A stretch of 31,231 nt of DNA from Acidimicrobiales bacterium (lineage in GTDB: Bacteria; Actinomycetota; Acidimicrobiia; Acidimicrobiales; SZUA-35), in NCBI GenBank assembly GCA_013003325.1, contig JABDJU010000151.1:1-31231 (forward strand), in the 5' to 3' direction. The first letter of the stretch is position 1, and each line of letters starts with the position of its first letter. The notes under the pieces were generated by a model. It ran no database searches. It saw only the letters and a program-made list of their open reading frames with translations, and had not been told where the DNA came from. The position numbers and the translations under genes are program-made. This document shows, piece by piece, positions 15,301 through 23,304 of this stretch.

Positions 15301-16861
15301 GGGGCGGGTTGGTGACCTGAGCGAACAGCTGGCTGAAGTAGTCAAAGAGCATCCTGGGCTTGTTCGACAGAACGGCCAGGGGCGTGTCGGTGCCCATCGA
15401 CCCGATGTTTTCTTTGCCGTCGAGGGCCATCGGGGCGACGATCACGCTGAGATCCTCCTCGGTCAGCCCGTTTGTGACCTGCTCGGCCACGAGGTCTGCA
15501 TGGCTGGGGGTTTGATGCGGGCGTTCGGGAAGGTCGTTCAGCTCGGTGAGACCGCTGGTCCACTCCTGATAGGGGTGTTCTGCGGCGAGGGATGCCATGA
15601 TCTCCTCGTCGTCGACGATGCGCCCTTCGGAGGTGTTCACCAGGAACATCTTTCCGGGCTCGAGGCGCCCCTTGCTCACGACCTGTGAACTCGGCACGTC
15701 GATGACTCCGACCTCAGATGCCATCGCGACGAGGCCATCGCTGGTGACCCAGTAGCGTGACGGCCGAAGTCCATTGCGATCGAGCACTGCTCCGACAACC
15801 TCACCGTCGGTAAAGGTGACCGAGGCGGGACCGTCCCATGCTTCCATGCCCGATGCGTAGAAGTCGTAGAACGCCCGAATCTCGGGGGGCATGTTCTCGT
15901 TGCGCTCCCACGCCTCGGGCATCAGCATGAGCATGGCGTGGTGGATCGGGTAACCCCCCAGGTGCAACAGCTCGAGCGCCTCGTCGAGGCTGGCGGTGTC
16001 GGATGCGTCGGGGGTGCAGATCGGGAAGATGTGGTTGAGCTTGGAGCCCCAGAAGTCGGTTTCGAGGAGCCCTTCTCGCGCTCTCATCCAGTTTCGGTTG
16101 CCCATCACGGTGTTGATCTCGCCGTTGTGGGCGATAAAGCGATACGGGTGGGCCAACGGCCAGGCCGGGAATGTGTTGGTGGAGAATCGGCTGTGGACCA
16201 GCGCGATGGCACTCTCGATGCGCTCGTCGGCCAGCTCGGGAAAGAAGCTCAACAACTGCGGGGTGGTGAACATGCCCTTGTAGACCACGGTCCGGCTCGA
16301 CAGGCTGGCGAAGTACAACTCGGCCCCGGTCTTGTCGGGCACCTCGTGCTCGACCCGCTTGCGGGCGAGATAGACCTGTCGGTCGAGGTCGAGACCCACG
16401 TTGTCCAACAGCGAGGTGATGAACACCTGCTCGAATCGGGGCATCAGTTCCTTTGCCTGTTCGCCGAGGTCTCCGACGTCGTAGGGAACCGGGCGGAAGG
16501 CGATCGTCTCGAGCCCCTGTTCGGCAAAGGTCCGCACAATCGCTTCACGGGCCGCCAGCGCCAGGTCCTCATCGGGTGGCATGAAGAGCATCCCGGTGGC
16601 GTAGTGTCCGAACTCGGGAAGCTCGGGTATCAAGCTTCGGTAATACGCATCCGGAATCTGAATGAGGATTCCCGCTCCATCGCCGGTGGTGGGTTCGGCG
16701 TTGGTGGCGCCCCGATGCTGCAGCTTCACGAGGGCGGTCAGCGCCCGATCGACGACATCACGGCTGCGACGACCATGAAGATCGGCGACGAATGCAACAC
16801 CACACGCATCGTGTTCCATGCGGGGGTCGTAAAGGCCCTGGGCCTGTGGCAAGTGGTTCAC
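12323..16861 (-). CDS. gltB: Glutamate synthase (NADPH) large subunit
   Basis: A 1512-residue GltB: it transfers the amide of glutamine, as ammonia through an internal tunnel, to 2-oxoglutarate, giving two glutamates. Visible in order: a short propeptide ending at EHDA, then the nucleophile Cys20 (CGVAFVADLHG) of the class II glutamine amidotransferase domain; the central domain; the FMN-binding synthase domain, with GAMSYGSISAEAHETLA, the GKSNTGEGGE loop and SGHDGGTGASPLTS; the 3Fe-4S cysteines in CVMMRVCHLDTCPVG (about 1124-1138); and the C-terminal GXGXG beta-helix. Length is typical. The start is GTG 16861, with a perfect AGGAGGAT ribosome binding site 7 nt upstream; the open frame continues to 16975 without homology. 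It overlaps gltD. Confidence 0.96.
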   Translation of the reverse strand: MNHLPQAQGLYDPRMEHDACGVAFVADLHGRRSRDVVDRALTALVKLQHRGATNAEPTTGDGAGILIQIPDAYYRSLIPELPEFGHYATGMLFMPPDEDLALAAREAIVRTFAEQGLETIAFRPVPYDVGDLGEQAKELMPRFEQVFITSLLDNVGLDLDRQVYLARKRVEHEVPDKTGAELYFASLSSRTVVYKGMFTTPQLLSFFPELADERIESAIALVHSRFSTNTFPAWPLAHPYRFIAHNGEINTVMGNRNWMRAREGLLETDFWGSKLNHIFPICTPDASDTASLDEALELLHLGGYPIHHAMLMLMPEAWERNENMPPEIRAFYDFYASGMEAWDGPASVTFTDGEVVGAVLDRNGLRPSRYWVTSDGLVAMASEVGVIDVPSSQVVSKGRLEPGKMFLVNTSEGRIVDDEEIMASLAAEHPYQEWTSGLTELNDLPERPHQTPSHADLVAEQVTNGLTEEDLSVIVAPMALDGKENIGSMGTDTPLAVLSNKPRMLFDYFSQLFAQVTNPPLDAIREELVTSAEVRLGPQANILAPGPDWCRQLRLEHPVVTADELLRIEQANAEGAFPQFSSATISALYNVNEGERGLRYALDRIRSEAAAAAEDGVGILVITNRGATADRAPIPSLLAAGAIHQHLVKLKARTKLGIIVDGADVREVHHLALLLGFGANAICPSLIMETLEDRIRSGQLAIDLDLAASNYVEAATKGIIKVMSKMGISTVASYTGAQIFEAVGIGQEVVDEFFTGTTSKLGGIGLAQIAAECAARHQIAFPDRAELRAHRELPFGGEYQWRREGEYHLFNPETVFKLQHATRTKRYEVFKEYTNLVNAQAEHLATLRGLFTLKSNREAIPIDEVEPVSEIVKRFATGAMSYGSISAEAHETLAIAMNRLGGKSNTGEGGEDPERWIPDANGDSRRSSIKQVASGRFGVTAEYLTNSDDIQIKMAQGAKPGEGGQLPGKKVWPWIAKTRHSTPGVGLISPPPHHDIYSIEDLAQLIHDLKNSNPDARIHVKLVAEVGVGTVAAGVSKAKADVVLISGHDGGTGASPLTSLKHAGGPWELGLAETQQTLLLNDLRDRIVVQVDGQIKTGRDVVIAALLGGEEFGFATAPLVVSGCVMMRVCHLDTCPVGVATQNPELRAKFTGKPEFVETFFEYIAEEVRELLAELGFRSIEEAVGRVEVIDADRAVAHWKAAGLDLAPILHLPEIPTGAARLNAVGQDHGLDRALDRVIIDDAAAAVAEGTPVRLAYEISNENRTVGTMLGHELTKVHGGAGLPADTIQIDLDGSAGQSLGAFMPSGITIRLSGDANDYVGKGLSGGRIAIRPPADSPFAAEHNIIAGNVILYGATSGEVYLRGVVGERFCVRNSGATAVAEGVGDHGCEYMTGGRAVILGSTGRNFAAGMSGGIAYVFDADGSFPAKVNRELVDLEPLDRDDQAELKRIIEVHFGETGSTVAERVLAAWEREVERFVKVMPRDFKRVLEAMKQAESAGEDPVAAVMGASHG

Positions 16862-16941
16862 GGTTGATCCTCCTGGGCGAACGGTCGAAGCCCGAGGGCG
16901 ACGAAGAACGGGACGACGTTGGCCCGCACGGAGTGATCCGA

Positions 16942-16947
16942 AGCGTA
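16942..16947 (-). promoter_or_regulatory. Candidate -10 box (TACGCT) for gltBD
   Basis: On the minus strand TACGCT matches TAnnnT, about 80 nt upstream of the gltB GTG. A weak -35-like TTGTGG lies 19 nt further upstream. The resulting leader would be about 70 nt and contain the strong ribosome binding site. Weak support. Confidence 0.25.
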
Positions 16948-16974
16948 TCTCCTGTTCGCCGATCAACCACAACA

Positions 16975-16991
16975 CAGCCCGGTACGGGCTG
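16975..16991 (-). terminator. Hairpin downstream of the aminopeptidase gene
   Basis: CAGCCCG (16975-16981) pairs perfectly with CGGGCTG (16985-16991) around a 3-nt loop, 5 bp after the aminopeptidase stop. On the minus strand it is followed by a T/G-rich stretch (TGTTGTGGTTG) but no clean T-run. It could separate the aminopeptidase transcript from gltB. Confidence 0.45.
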
Positions 16992-16996
16992 GGGAT

Positions 16997-18292
16997 CTAG
17001 GTGTGCTCGAGGACTGCGGCCAGGGAATCCTTGAGGTAGCACGCGTCGAGTGCACCGGCGGTCTCCCGAGCCGAATGCATCGCCAGCTGAGGGGCTCCCA
17101 CGTCGATCGTCCGAACCCCCAGCTGGGCCGACGTGGCCGGACCGATGGTCGATCCGCACGGCAGATCATTGCGATGAATGTAGGTCTGCACCGGAACTCC
17201 CGCCTTCGAACACGCAGCCCGGAACGGAGCTTCACTGACCGCATCCGACGCATAGCGCTGGTTCGAATTGCGTTTGACCACAACCCCGTCGTTCACGTTG
17301 ATGTGGTGGCTCGGCTCGTGCTTATCCGCATAGTTGGGGTGAGTGGCGTGGGCGCCGTCGGCTGACACCACGTAGCTTCTGGTGAGCGCCTCGAGAAAAT
17401 CGCTCCGCGAAAGACCTATCGACATGGCGATCCGCTCCAGCGTGGAGCTGAGTGACGCACCGTCGGCGCCGGTGGCCGAAGCCGAACCGACCTCTTCGTG
17501 ATCGAATAGCGCCACGACCTTCACCGCTCCATCTCCGACCGACCCTTCTGCCGACCCGACCACCTCAGCCAGCGCTTCGGTCGCGGCGAAACAGCTCAGC
17601 TGGTTGTCGATTCGAGCCGACGCGATCAGGTCCGAATTCAGACCGACCACCGCCGGCGCGTTGGTGTCGAAGACCATCGCATCCCAGGCCAGCACTTCGT
17701 TGGCCGGGGCCCCCACCTGTTCGGCGACATAGTCGACGAACGCCGGGCCCTGGTCGGCGATCGCCCATAAGGGTGTCAAGTGGGTTTGAGGGTCGAGCTT
17801 GAGGCCCTGATCACGGATCTCCCGATCGAGATGGATCGCCAATTGAGCCACACGCGCAACCGGGCGGTCGTCGAGAAAGAGACGAACCTCCCCATCGGCC
17901 AGCGAAACCCTGCCGGCCAGGCCGAGGTCGCGGTCGAGCCACGAGTTCAAGAGCACACCGCCGTACACCTCGACACCGAGCTGGGCCCAGTTTGCGCTCG
18001 ACTGATCGGCGTTCGCTCTGATCCGGAGGTTGGGCGAATCGGTGTGAGCACCGACCACGGTGAATCGGTCGGGTGTTGACTCCGGCGTCGCCCACGCGAT
18101 CAACGAGCCTCCGTCGACCCGAACGTAACGACCACCGCCCGAAGGCACGGGGTCGGTGCGTCTGACCTCCACAAAGCCGGCATCGGAAAGGCGCTCTGCT
18201 GCGGTGCGGGCACAGTGGTATGGCGTTGGACTGACCTCGATGGATGAGAGCAACCGGTTGACGAACTCGTTGTCGATGAGGCCTCGTTCCAT
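16997..18292 (-). CDS. M18-family aminopeptidase
   Basis: A 431-residue zinc aminopeptidase of family M18 (aspartyl aminopeptidase-like, a cytosolic oligomer that removes N-terminal residues, often acidic ones). Visible are VVGAHTDSPNLRIR (H83, metal ligand, and D85), LNSWLDRDLGLAGRV (115-129), the FDHEEVGS active-site pair of glutamates, GAHATHPNYADKHEPSHHINVNDG, CGSTIGPATSAQLG and the terminal metal-ligand His in QLAMHSARE. The open frame runs upstream to 18517, but the ATG at 18292 is chosen because homologues begin near here and because TACTCT lies 6 nt before it. A terminator-like hairpin follows the stop. Confidence 0.93.
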   Translation of the reverse strand: MERGLIDNEFVNRLLSSIEVSPTPYHCARTAAERLSDAGFVEVRRTDPVPSGGGRYVRVDGGSLIAWATPESTPDRFTVVGAHTDSPNLRIRANADQSSANWAQLGVEVYGGVLLNSWLDRDLGLAGRVSLADGEVRLFLDDRPVARVAQLAIHLDREIRDQGLKLDPQTHLTPLWAIADQGPAFVDYVAEQVGAPANEVLAWDAMVFDTNAPAVVGLNSDLIASARIDNQLSCFAATEALAEVVGSAEGSVGDGAVKVVALFDHEEVGSASATGADGASLSSTLERIAMSIGLSRSDFLEALTRSYVVSADGAHATHPNYADKHEPSHHINVNDGVVVKRNSNQRYASDAVSEAPFRAACSKAGVPVQTYIHRNDLPCGSTIGPATSAQLGVRTIDVGAPQLAMHSARETAGALDACYLKDSLAAVLEHT

Positions 18293-18298
18293 CGGGCC

Positions 18299-18304
18299 AG
18301 AGTA
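18299..18304 (-). promoter_or_regulatory. -10 box (TACTCT) for leaderless aminopeptidase mRNA
   Basis: TACTCT on the minus strand is 6 nt before the ATG at 18292. It lies in the 32-nt gap after the upstream gene, so the aminopeptidase may have its own promoter. Confidence 0.45.
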
Positions 18305-18324
18305 CTGGCCGCTGCAGCTCGACC

Positions 18325-18909
18325 TCAGCTTCGACCGGGCAACCGAAGCTGCTGGATGGCGTCGTGGGCGGCCCGAAAGAACCGTCGGGGGTGACGGCGA
18401 GACACAAGACTCAGTTCGACCGCGGTGAACATCGTGTTGAAGCGGGTCGCTCTCAGCTCCACCTCGACCGGGCGTGACCGCCAGGCGTAGGCGCCGCAGA
18501 GCGACCCTGACCAGCACAACTCGATGTCGTCGGGAAATCGATGCCGCTGTCGCACGGAGCCGGGGTGAAAGGTGAGCAGCTCAGTGCTCGGCTCGGTCTC
18601 CAACACCTCGAAGACGGCGGCAGGCTCAGCCTTGAACAGGCGGATCGATCTCGATCCCTTGCGGGGGATTCCGCTCGTGCCCGCTCCCCACAGCTGAAGC
18701 CGTGGGGCATACTCGGGTCGGGTGTGGATCCGGAGCTTGGGCTTGGCCGTGGTGTCGGGTTCGGCGTCGCCGAGCGCATCGGCATAGAGCTCCTGGGCGC
18801 TGAGCATTCGGTGCGACTCATCGATGACCTCGACCGCGTCGAGCAGCGCCACCCCTCCGACGACCGCTTCGGACTTGACCGGCAGAGGGGCGACCCCCAG
18901 ATCATGCAT
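18325..18909 (-). CDS. Hypothetical protein
   Basis: A 194-residue protein that I do not recognise. Composition and GC-rich third positions look like a genuine gene, while the long plus-strand and other minus-strand frames over the area look like shadows. Features seen: an N-terminal acidic/hydrophobic segment (VVGGVALLDAVEVID), a beta-rich middle (PKLRIHTRPEYAPRLQLWGAG, SIRLFKAEPAAVFEVLET), and a basic C-terminus (SRRHPRRFFRAAHDAIQQL). No signal peptide or membrane helix is seen. The ATG at 18909 is chosen because TAGCGT sits 4 nt upstream, a slightly short leaderless spacing; an in-frame GTG at 18915 and the longer frame to 18972 are alternatives. It precedes the aminopeptidase by 32 nt. 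Confidence 0.6.
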   Translation of the reverse strand: MHDLGVAPLPVKSEAVVGGVALLDAVEVIDESHRMLSAQELYADALGDAEPDTTAKPKLRIHTRPEYAPRLQLWGAGTSGIPRKGSRSIRLFKAEPAAVFEVLETEPSTELLTFHPGSVRQRHRFPDDIELCWSGSLCGAYAWRSRPVEVELRATRFNTMFTAVELSLVSRRHPRRFFRAAHDAIQQLRLPGRS

Positions 18910-19056
18910 GACCACGCTATGACGCGGCCGATGAGGTGAACGACCCGTTCGACGGTGACCGGCTTTGAACATCTCATGACCAGGCTCTCACGCCCCGGCC
19001 GAAAACACCATCGGCGAGGTGCAGATGATGGAGTCCAGGCTCGCCTGAGTACACGA

Positions 19057-19069
19057 CTTGTGACACAAG
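19057..19069. promoter_or_regulatory. 13-bp perfect palindrome upstream of hppA (operator candidate)
   Basis: CTTGTG-A-CACAAG (19057-19069) is a perfect dyad with a one-base centre, 112 bp upstream of the hppA GTG in a 272-bp divergent region. Its size suits a dimeric regulator. Confidence 0.35.
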
Positions 19070-19094
19070 AACAGACACTTGGGGGTATCGCCCC

Positions 19095-19124
19095 TTGGAG
19101 ATCAGGGGTGCGGCAAACTAGCCT
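19095..19124 (+). promoter_or_regulatory. Candidate hppA promoter
   Basis: TTGGAG (19095-19100) and TAGCCT (19119-19124) are spaced 18 nt apart, giving a predicted start near 19131 and a leader of about 50 nt with the AGGAG ribosome binding site. The -35 match is poor (3 of 6). The rest of the 18910-19181 region shows nothing else I can support. Confidence 0.3.
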
Positions 19125-19181
19125 CGCCCGGTCGCTGGCTGTTCGCGGCTGCGCAATCATGCCCTCTAGCAGGAGTTTTCC

Positions 19182-21305
19182 GTGGAACTCATTCCGTATC
19201 TTGCCTTCCTGTCCGCCCTGGCCGCCCTCGGCGTGGCAGTTTTCTTCTACAACAACGTCAAGGCGGCCAGTCCGGGGAACGAACGAATGGTGTTCCTCAT
19301 GACCGAAATCCAAAAGGGTGCCCGTGCGTTCCTCAAGCAGGAGTACACCTGGGTGGCCGGATTTGTGGTCGTCATGGCCATCCTGTTGACGATCGCCATC
19401 GCCCCCCTTGCAGCGATCAGCTACATCATCGGCGCGATCCTGTCCGGCGGGGCTGGATATGCGGGCATGACCGTCGCGACCATGGCCAACGCTCGGACCA
19501 CCGAAGCGGCGAAAGAAGGGCCGGCCAAGGCCCTGCCGATCGCCTTCCGCGGCGGTGCCGTGATGGGATTCTCCGTCGCTGGTATGGCGTTGGCGGGCTT
19601 GATGATCGTCTACGTCGTCTTCGTGCTGTGGCTCGATGTTGACAAAGCATTCGAGATCGTCACCGCCTACGGCTTGGGCGCATCCTCGATCGCACTGTTC
19701 AGCCGTGTCGGTGGAGGTATCTACACCAAGGCGGCCGACGTCGGCGCTGACCTCGTGGGAAAGGTCGAAGCAGGAATCCCCGAAGACGACCCTCGCAACC
19801 CGGCCACCATCGCTGACAACGTTGGCGACAACGTCGGCGACGTTGCCGGCATGGGAGCCGACCTCTTCGAGTCGTACGCAGGGTCGATCATCGCACCCAT
19901 CTCCCTGGTCGCCTTCGCTGCGGCGACGGCGGCCGAAACGCCCGACTCGGGCGCTGCCCTTTCCCTGTTCATGTTCCCGATGGCGGTCGCTCTCGTCGGC
20001 ATGGTGTCGTCGATCATCGGGTCGTTCCTGGTCAAGGGTGGATCGTCGACCGACAGCCGGGCGCTGAGCAGCGCCCTCCACCTCGGCACCAACGTGGCCA
20101 TGGGCATCACGGTTGTGGGCACCGTCGCGCTGGCCTACTGGATGTTCAGCGGCGACGAGTTCGGTGGCAATCCGATCGGGCTCGGGATCTCAGTGATCGG
20201 CGGCCTGATCGTCGGTTGGGCGCTGGGCAAGACCGCCGAGTACTACACCAGCGATCACTTCGGCCCCGTCAAGAAGATCGCCCAGCAGTCGGAGACCGGC
20301 CCGGCCACAACGATCCTCGGCGGCATCAGCGCCGGGATGGTGTCGGTCGCCGCGTCGGTGGTGCTGATACTGGTCGGCGTCGGCGTCGCCTACTACGGAG
20401 GCGAACTCACATTCGGATCCGACGGCGACATCGAGCAGCTGCAGGGCGGTATCTACGGCATCGCTGTCGCAGCCATCGGCATGCTGGCAACGACCGGCGT
20501 CGTCGTTTCGGTGGATGCCTATGGTCCGATCGCCGACAACGCCGGCGGTATCGCCGAGATGGCCGAGCTCGACCCGAGCGTTCGTGAGGTCACCGATGCG
20601 CTCGACTCGCTCGGCAATACCACTGCTGCGGTCGCCAAGGGCTTCGCGGTGGGCTCAGCCGCCCTCACGGCGCTGGCCTTGTTCAAGAGCTTCGAATTCG
20701 CCGTCAACAAAGCTGGTGGAGCGGGCACCCTCGACCTGAACATCGGCAATGTCGACGTGTTCGTCGGGCTCTTCATCGGAGCGGCCCTACCGTTCCTTTT
20801 CGCCGCCCTTACGATCGACGCCGTCGGTCGTGCCGCTCAGGAGATGATCGAGGAGGTGCGCCGCCAGTTCCGTGAAATCCCGGGCTTGCGCGAGGGCAAG
20901 CCCGGCGTTATCCCCGACAGCGCCCGCTGTGTGGCCATATCCACCCGGGCATCGCTGCGGGAGATGATCGTCCCTGGAGCGCTCGCCGTGGTCGCTCCCC
21001 TGGTCGTTGGTTTCCTCAGCGTCAACGCACTCGGGGGGCTCCTGGCCGGAGCTCTGGTCACCGGGTTCGCCCTCGCCATTTTCATGGCCAACGCCGGCGG
21101 GGCATGGGACAACGCCAAGAAGTACATCGAAACCGGAGCCCACGGCGGCAAAGGCTCAGATCCGCACAAGGCTGCGGTGGTCGGTGACACCGTGGGTGAT
21201 CCGTTCAAGGACACCAGCGGACCTGCCATGAACATCCTTCTAAAGGTCATGACGATTGTGAGCCTCGTGTTCGCGACGGCATTCGTCGACAACGCGATCT
21301 TCTAG
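19182..21305 (+). CDS. hppA: Membrane-bound proton/sodium-translocating pyrophosphatase, K+-dependent type
   Basis: A 707-residue integral membrane pyrophosphatase that hydrolyses PPi and pumps H+ (or Na+) across the membrane. The many hydrophobic helices and the active-site loops are clear: DVGADLVGKVEAGIPEDDPR, then NPATIADNVGDNVGDVAGMG, the DAYGPIADNAGGIAEM loop, and the terminal NAGGAWDNAKKYIE with GDTVGDPFKDTSGPAMN. In the K+-site segment GNTTAAVAKG, Ala482 occupies the position that is Lys in K+-independent enzymes, so this is predicted to be K+-dependent; the pumped ion cannot be settled by eye. The start is GTG 19182 with AGGAG at 6 nt. The stop is TAG and is followed by a strong terminator. 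Confidence 0.96.
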   Translation: MELIPYLAFLSALAALGVAVFFYNNVKAASPGNERMVFLMTEIQKGARAFLKQEYTWVAGFVVVMAILLTIAIAPLAAISYIIGAILSGGAGYAGMTVATMANARTTEAAKEGPAKALPIAFRGGAVMGFSVAGMALAGLMIVYVVFVLWLDVDKAFEIVTAYGLGASSIALFSRVGGGIYTKAADVGADLVGKVEAGIPEDDPRNPATIADNVGDNVGDVAGMGADLFESYAGSIIAPISLVAFAAATAAETPDSGAALSLFMFPMAVALVGMVSSIIGSFLVKGGSSTDSRALSSALHLGTNVAMGITVVGTVALAYWMFSGDEFGGNPIGLGISVIGGLIVGWALGKTAEYYTSDHFGPVKKIAQQSETGPATTILGGISAGMVSVAASVVLILVGVGVAYYGGELTFGSDGDIEQLQGGIYGIAVAAIGMLATTGVVVSVDAYGPIADNAGGIAEMAELDPSVREVTDALDSLGNTTAAVAKGFAVGSAALTALALFKSFEFAVNKAGGAGTLDLNIGNVDVFVGLFIGAALPFLFAALTIDAVGRAAQEMIEEVRRQFREIPGLREGKPGVIPDSARCVAISTRASLREMIVPGALAVVAPLVVGFLSVNALGGLLAGALVTGFALAIFMANAGGAWDNAKKYIETGAHGGKGSDPHKAAVVGDTVGDPFKDTSGPAMNILLKVMTIVSLVFATAFVDNAIF

Positions 21306-21326
21306 ACCAGCAAGATCTGTACCGTC

Positions 21327-21356
21327 GAAGCTCCTCCCCAGGTTGGGAGGAGCTTC
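21327..21356 (+). terminator. Intrinsic terminator after hppA
   Basis: A perfect 12-bp stem, GAAGCTCCTCCC (21327-21338) with GGGAGGAGCTTC (21345-21356), around a 6-nt loop, 21 bp after the hppA stop. Only a short TT follows, so the T-tract is weak, but stem length and position are convincing. Confidence 0.8.
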
Positions 21357-21377
21357 TTCGCGTGCAAGGATCGGTCG

Positions 21378-22241
21378 ATGGCGCTGCGCAAGCTGACAAC
21401 CACCGACGCCTTCGTCGTGACCGACGTTCCCGATGCCCCTGCCTCGGGGCTGGTGCGGATGGGCAAGAAGATCTTGCAGTCGAGCGCCATGGACCTCGCA
21501 CGGTCCGCCACCTACAGCTTCGCTGCGTTCGGTGTTGAGCGGGGCGGGGCGTCGGCCGGGATCAATGCCGTCGGCGATGCTGCCATCGCCGCCCTCGAAG
21601 CCTTTCTCGAAGAGACCGCTGACCTGGTCGATCTCGACTTTCACAGCGGCAAAGGGGTGCCCGAGACCGCCTTCGACTCGTCGACGACGACCCCTGATGC
21701 CGAGCTGAACCTGACGAGCGTTGTCGAGACCGCCCGGTGGGCTGCGGGGGGCTCGTTCGACAATGTCACCGCCGCGGTCGAGGGGGTCGGCAGCAGTCCG
21801 ATGGCTCAGCGTCTAGCCGACGAGCTCGCTCGGCTCGGTGTAGAGCTCGTACACCCTGACCCGGCACACGAGCCGTGGGCCATCTGGGGGTCAGAGGTCG
21901 ATCTCATTCTGGCTGGGTCGAAGCCGGGTGTGCTGAACCATCAGGGCGCAGGCACGGTGTCAGCCAAGGCGATCGTGCCGTGGGGACCGCTGCCGGTCAC
22001 GACCAAGGCCTACGTGATGCTCGAACGGGCCGGCACGACGGTGGTGCCAGACTTCGTCGGCGCAGCCGGGGCCCTGGTCGCTCGCCACCTCGAAGTCAAT
22101 CTGACCGAAGCCATACCTCAGATCCTCGACGCGTGTTCCGCTCACCCGGAGGGGGTGCTGATGGGTGCCTGCGTACGAGCCGAGGAGTTCCTCACCACCT
22201 GGACCGATTTCTCCCCATTCGGGCGACCACTGGCAGCTTGA
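21378..22241 (+). CDS. Short, divergent Glu/Leu/Phe/Val dehydrogenase-like protein
   Basis: A 287-residue protein whose C-terminal half follows the glutamate/leucine dehydrogenase pattern: a strand with NVTAAVEGVGSSPMAQRLADE (beta-alpha-beta like the NAD fold), VDLILAGSKPGVLN in place of the usual D-x-L-x-P-A-A segment, then AKAIVPWG, and RAGTTVVPDFVGAAGALVARHLE, close to the family's G-x-x-V-x-P-D-x-x-x-N-A-G-G-V. The N-terminal GVERGGASAGINA resembles the GGxKGG substrate loop, with Ser replacing the lysine. It is much shorter than the family (usually above 400) and lacks that lysine, so it may have lost or changed activity. ATG 21378 has AAGGA 7 nt upstream. It lies between the hppA terminator and the metallopeptidase gene. 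The homology is my reading of patterns and is not tested. Confidence 0.6.
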   Translation: MALRKLTTTDAFVVTDVPDAPASGLVRMGKKILQSSAMDLARSATYSFAAFGVERGGASAGINAVGDAAIAALEAFLEETADLVDLDFHSGKGVPETAFDSSTTTPDAELNLTSVVETARWAAGGSFDNVTAAVEGVGSSPMAQRLADELARLGVELVHPDPAHEPWAIWGSEVDLILAGSKPGVLNHQGAGTVSAKAIVPWGPLPVTTKAYVMLERAGTTVVPDFVGAAGALVARHLEVNLTEAIPQILDACSAHPEGVLMGACVRAEEFLTTWTDFSPFGRPLAA

Positions 22242-22264
22242 TCAGGGTTAATCGATCACCCCGC

Positions 22265-22270
22265 TAGGAT
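22265..22270 (+). promoter_or_regulatory. Candidate -10 box (TAGGAT) for the zinc metallopeptidase gene
   Basis: TAGGAT matches TAnnnT, 29 nt before the ATG at 22300. The predicted leader of about 23 nt would contain the GGAGGG ribosome binding site. No -35 at normal spacing is seen (TTGATC lies 21 nt upstream). Confidence 0.3.
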
Positions 22271-22299
22271 GATCCGGCCGATGAGGGAGGGCAACACCT

Positions 22300-23304
22300 A
22301 TGGCGCGAACATCCAGAAGGCAGGCGAAACGAGGCGAGCAGTACGTCGAGGACCGACGGGGCTCGACCGGGAGGAGCGGTCGCGGCACCACCTTCGGGCG
22401 AGGTGGGATGACAACGGGACGTCGGGTGCCAGGCGGTGGCAAGGCAGCCGGCGGCCTCGGCGCGCTCATCATCGCTGTCATAGGCCTTCTCTTCGGGGTC
22501 AACCTGGGTGGGGGCGGCGGCACGACCACGGTCGACTCCCCCTCTGCGTCCGGAGGCGGAGCGTTCACCATCGACGGGCCCACGTTCGGTTCCGACACCG
22601 GCGATGCCGGCGGCGATCCCAACGAAATCATCAGTTGTGACATCGAGGTCGAGGCCTGCCTGGCTGCCCTGATGGCCGACACGCAGGACGTCTGGTCAGC
22701 CCTGTTCGAGAATGCTGGCCGCCAGTACGAATTCACGAGCATGGTGCTCTACTCGGGCGAAACCCGCACCGACGGATGCGGAATCGGTCGTGCCGCGGCC
22801 GGTCCGTTCTACTGCGGCGCTCCTCAGGACCAGAAGGTCTATATCGACGTCGGCGCCATGGAAGGGCTGCAGCGCAGCCTCGGAGCTGCCGGCGACTTTG
22901 CCCAGGCCTACATCATCGCTCACGAGGTCGGCCATCACATTCAGACGATCACCGGCATCAGTGAGCAGGTCCGGGCGCTGCAAGGTCAGAACCCGAACGC
23001 CCGCAACGACCTGTCAGTGCGTCAGGAACTGCAGGCCGACTGTTTCGCCGGGGTCTGGGCCTACTACGCCAACCAGCGGCAGGGCGACGCGTCCACCGGA
23101 TTCGTACTCGATCCCGGTGACACCGAAGAAGCCATCAACGCCGCCGCCGCGGTGGGCGACGATTCGATCCAGAAACGTTCCGGTTACGTCGACCCTCACA
23201 CCTTCACCCACGGAAGTTCAGCCCAGCGAATCAAGTGGTTCGAGCAGGGATTCAACACCGGCAATCCGGACACGTGCGACACCTTCAGCGTCGCTCAGCC
23301 CTGA
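22300..23304 (+). CDS. Neutral zinc metallopeptidase (YpfJ/PF04228 family)
   Basis: A 334-residue membrane-anchored protein of the putative neutral zinc metallopeptidase family. A basic, Gly/Arg-rich N-terminus (VEDRRGSTGRSG is typical of the family start) is followed by one transmembrane helix (about 52-69), a glycine/serine linker and the peptidase domain. The zinc motif HEVGHH (208-213, with Glu209 as general base) and the downstream ELQADCFAG (242-250) that supplies a further ligand are intact. The domain is predicted to face outside. The C-terminal HGSSAQRIKWFEQGF is also a family feature. ATG 22300 has GGAGGG 8 nt upstream. Its 3' end overlaps psuG by 20 nt in convergent orientation. 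Confidence 0.92.
   Translation: MARTSRRQAKRGEQYVEDRRGSTGRSGRGTTFGRGGMTTGRRVPGGGKAAGGLGALIIAVIGLLFGVNLGGGGGTTTVDSPSASGGGAFTIDGPTFGSDTGDAGGDPNEIISCDIEVEACLAALMADTQDVWSALFENAGRQYEFTSMVLYSGETRTDGCGIGRAAAGPFYCGAPQDQKVYIDVGAMEGLQRSLGAAGDFAQAYIIAHEVGHHIQTITGISEQVRALQGQNPNARNDLSVRQELQADCFAGVWAYYANQRQGDASTGFVLDPGDTEEAINAAAAVGDDSIQKRSGYVDPHTFTHGSSAQRIKWFEQGFNTGNPDTCDTFSVAQP

Noticed and set aside
14192..15688. Long plus-strand open frame (498 codons) inside gltB
   Set aside because: Antisense to a full-length, motif-complete gltB; no family resemblance.
18453..20081. Long minus-strand open frame (542 codons) overlapping hppA
   Set aside because: It is antisense to a clear pyrophosphatase and to the hypothetical gene; its Asp/His/Arg/Gly-rich composition is that of a GC-driven shadow frame.
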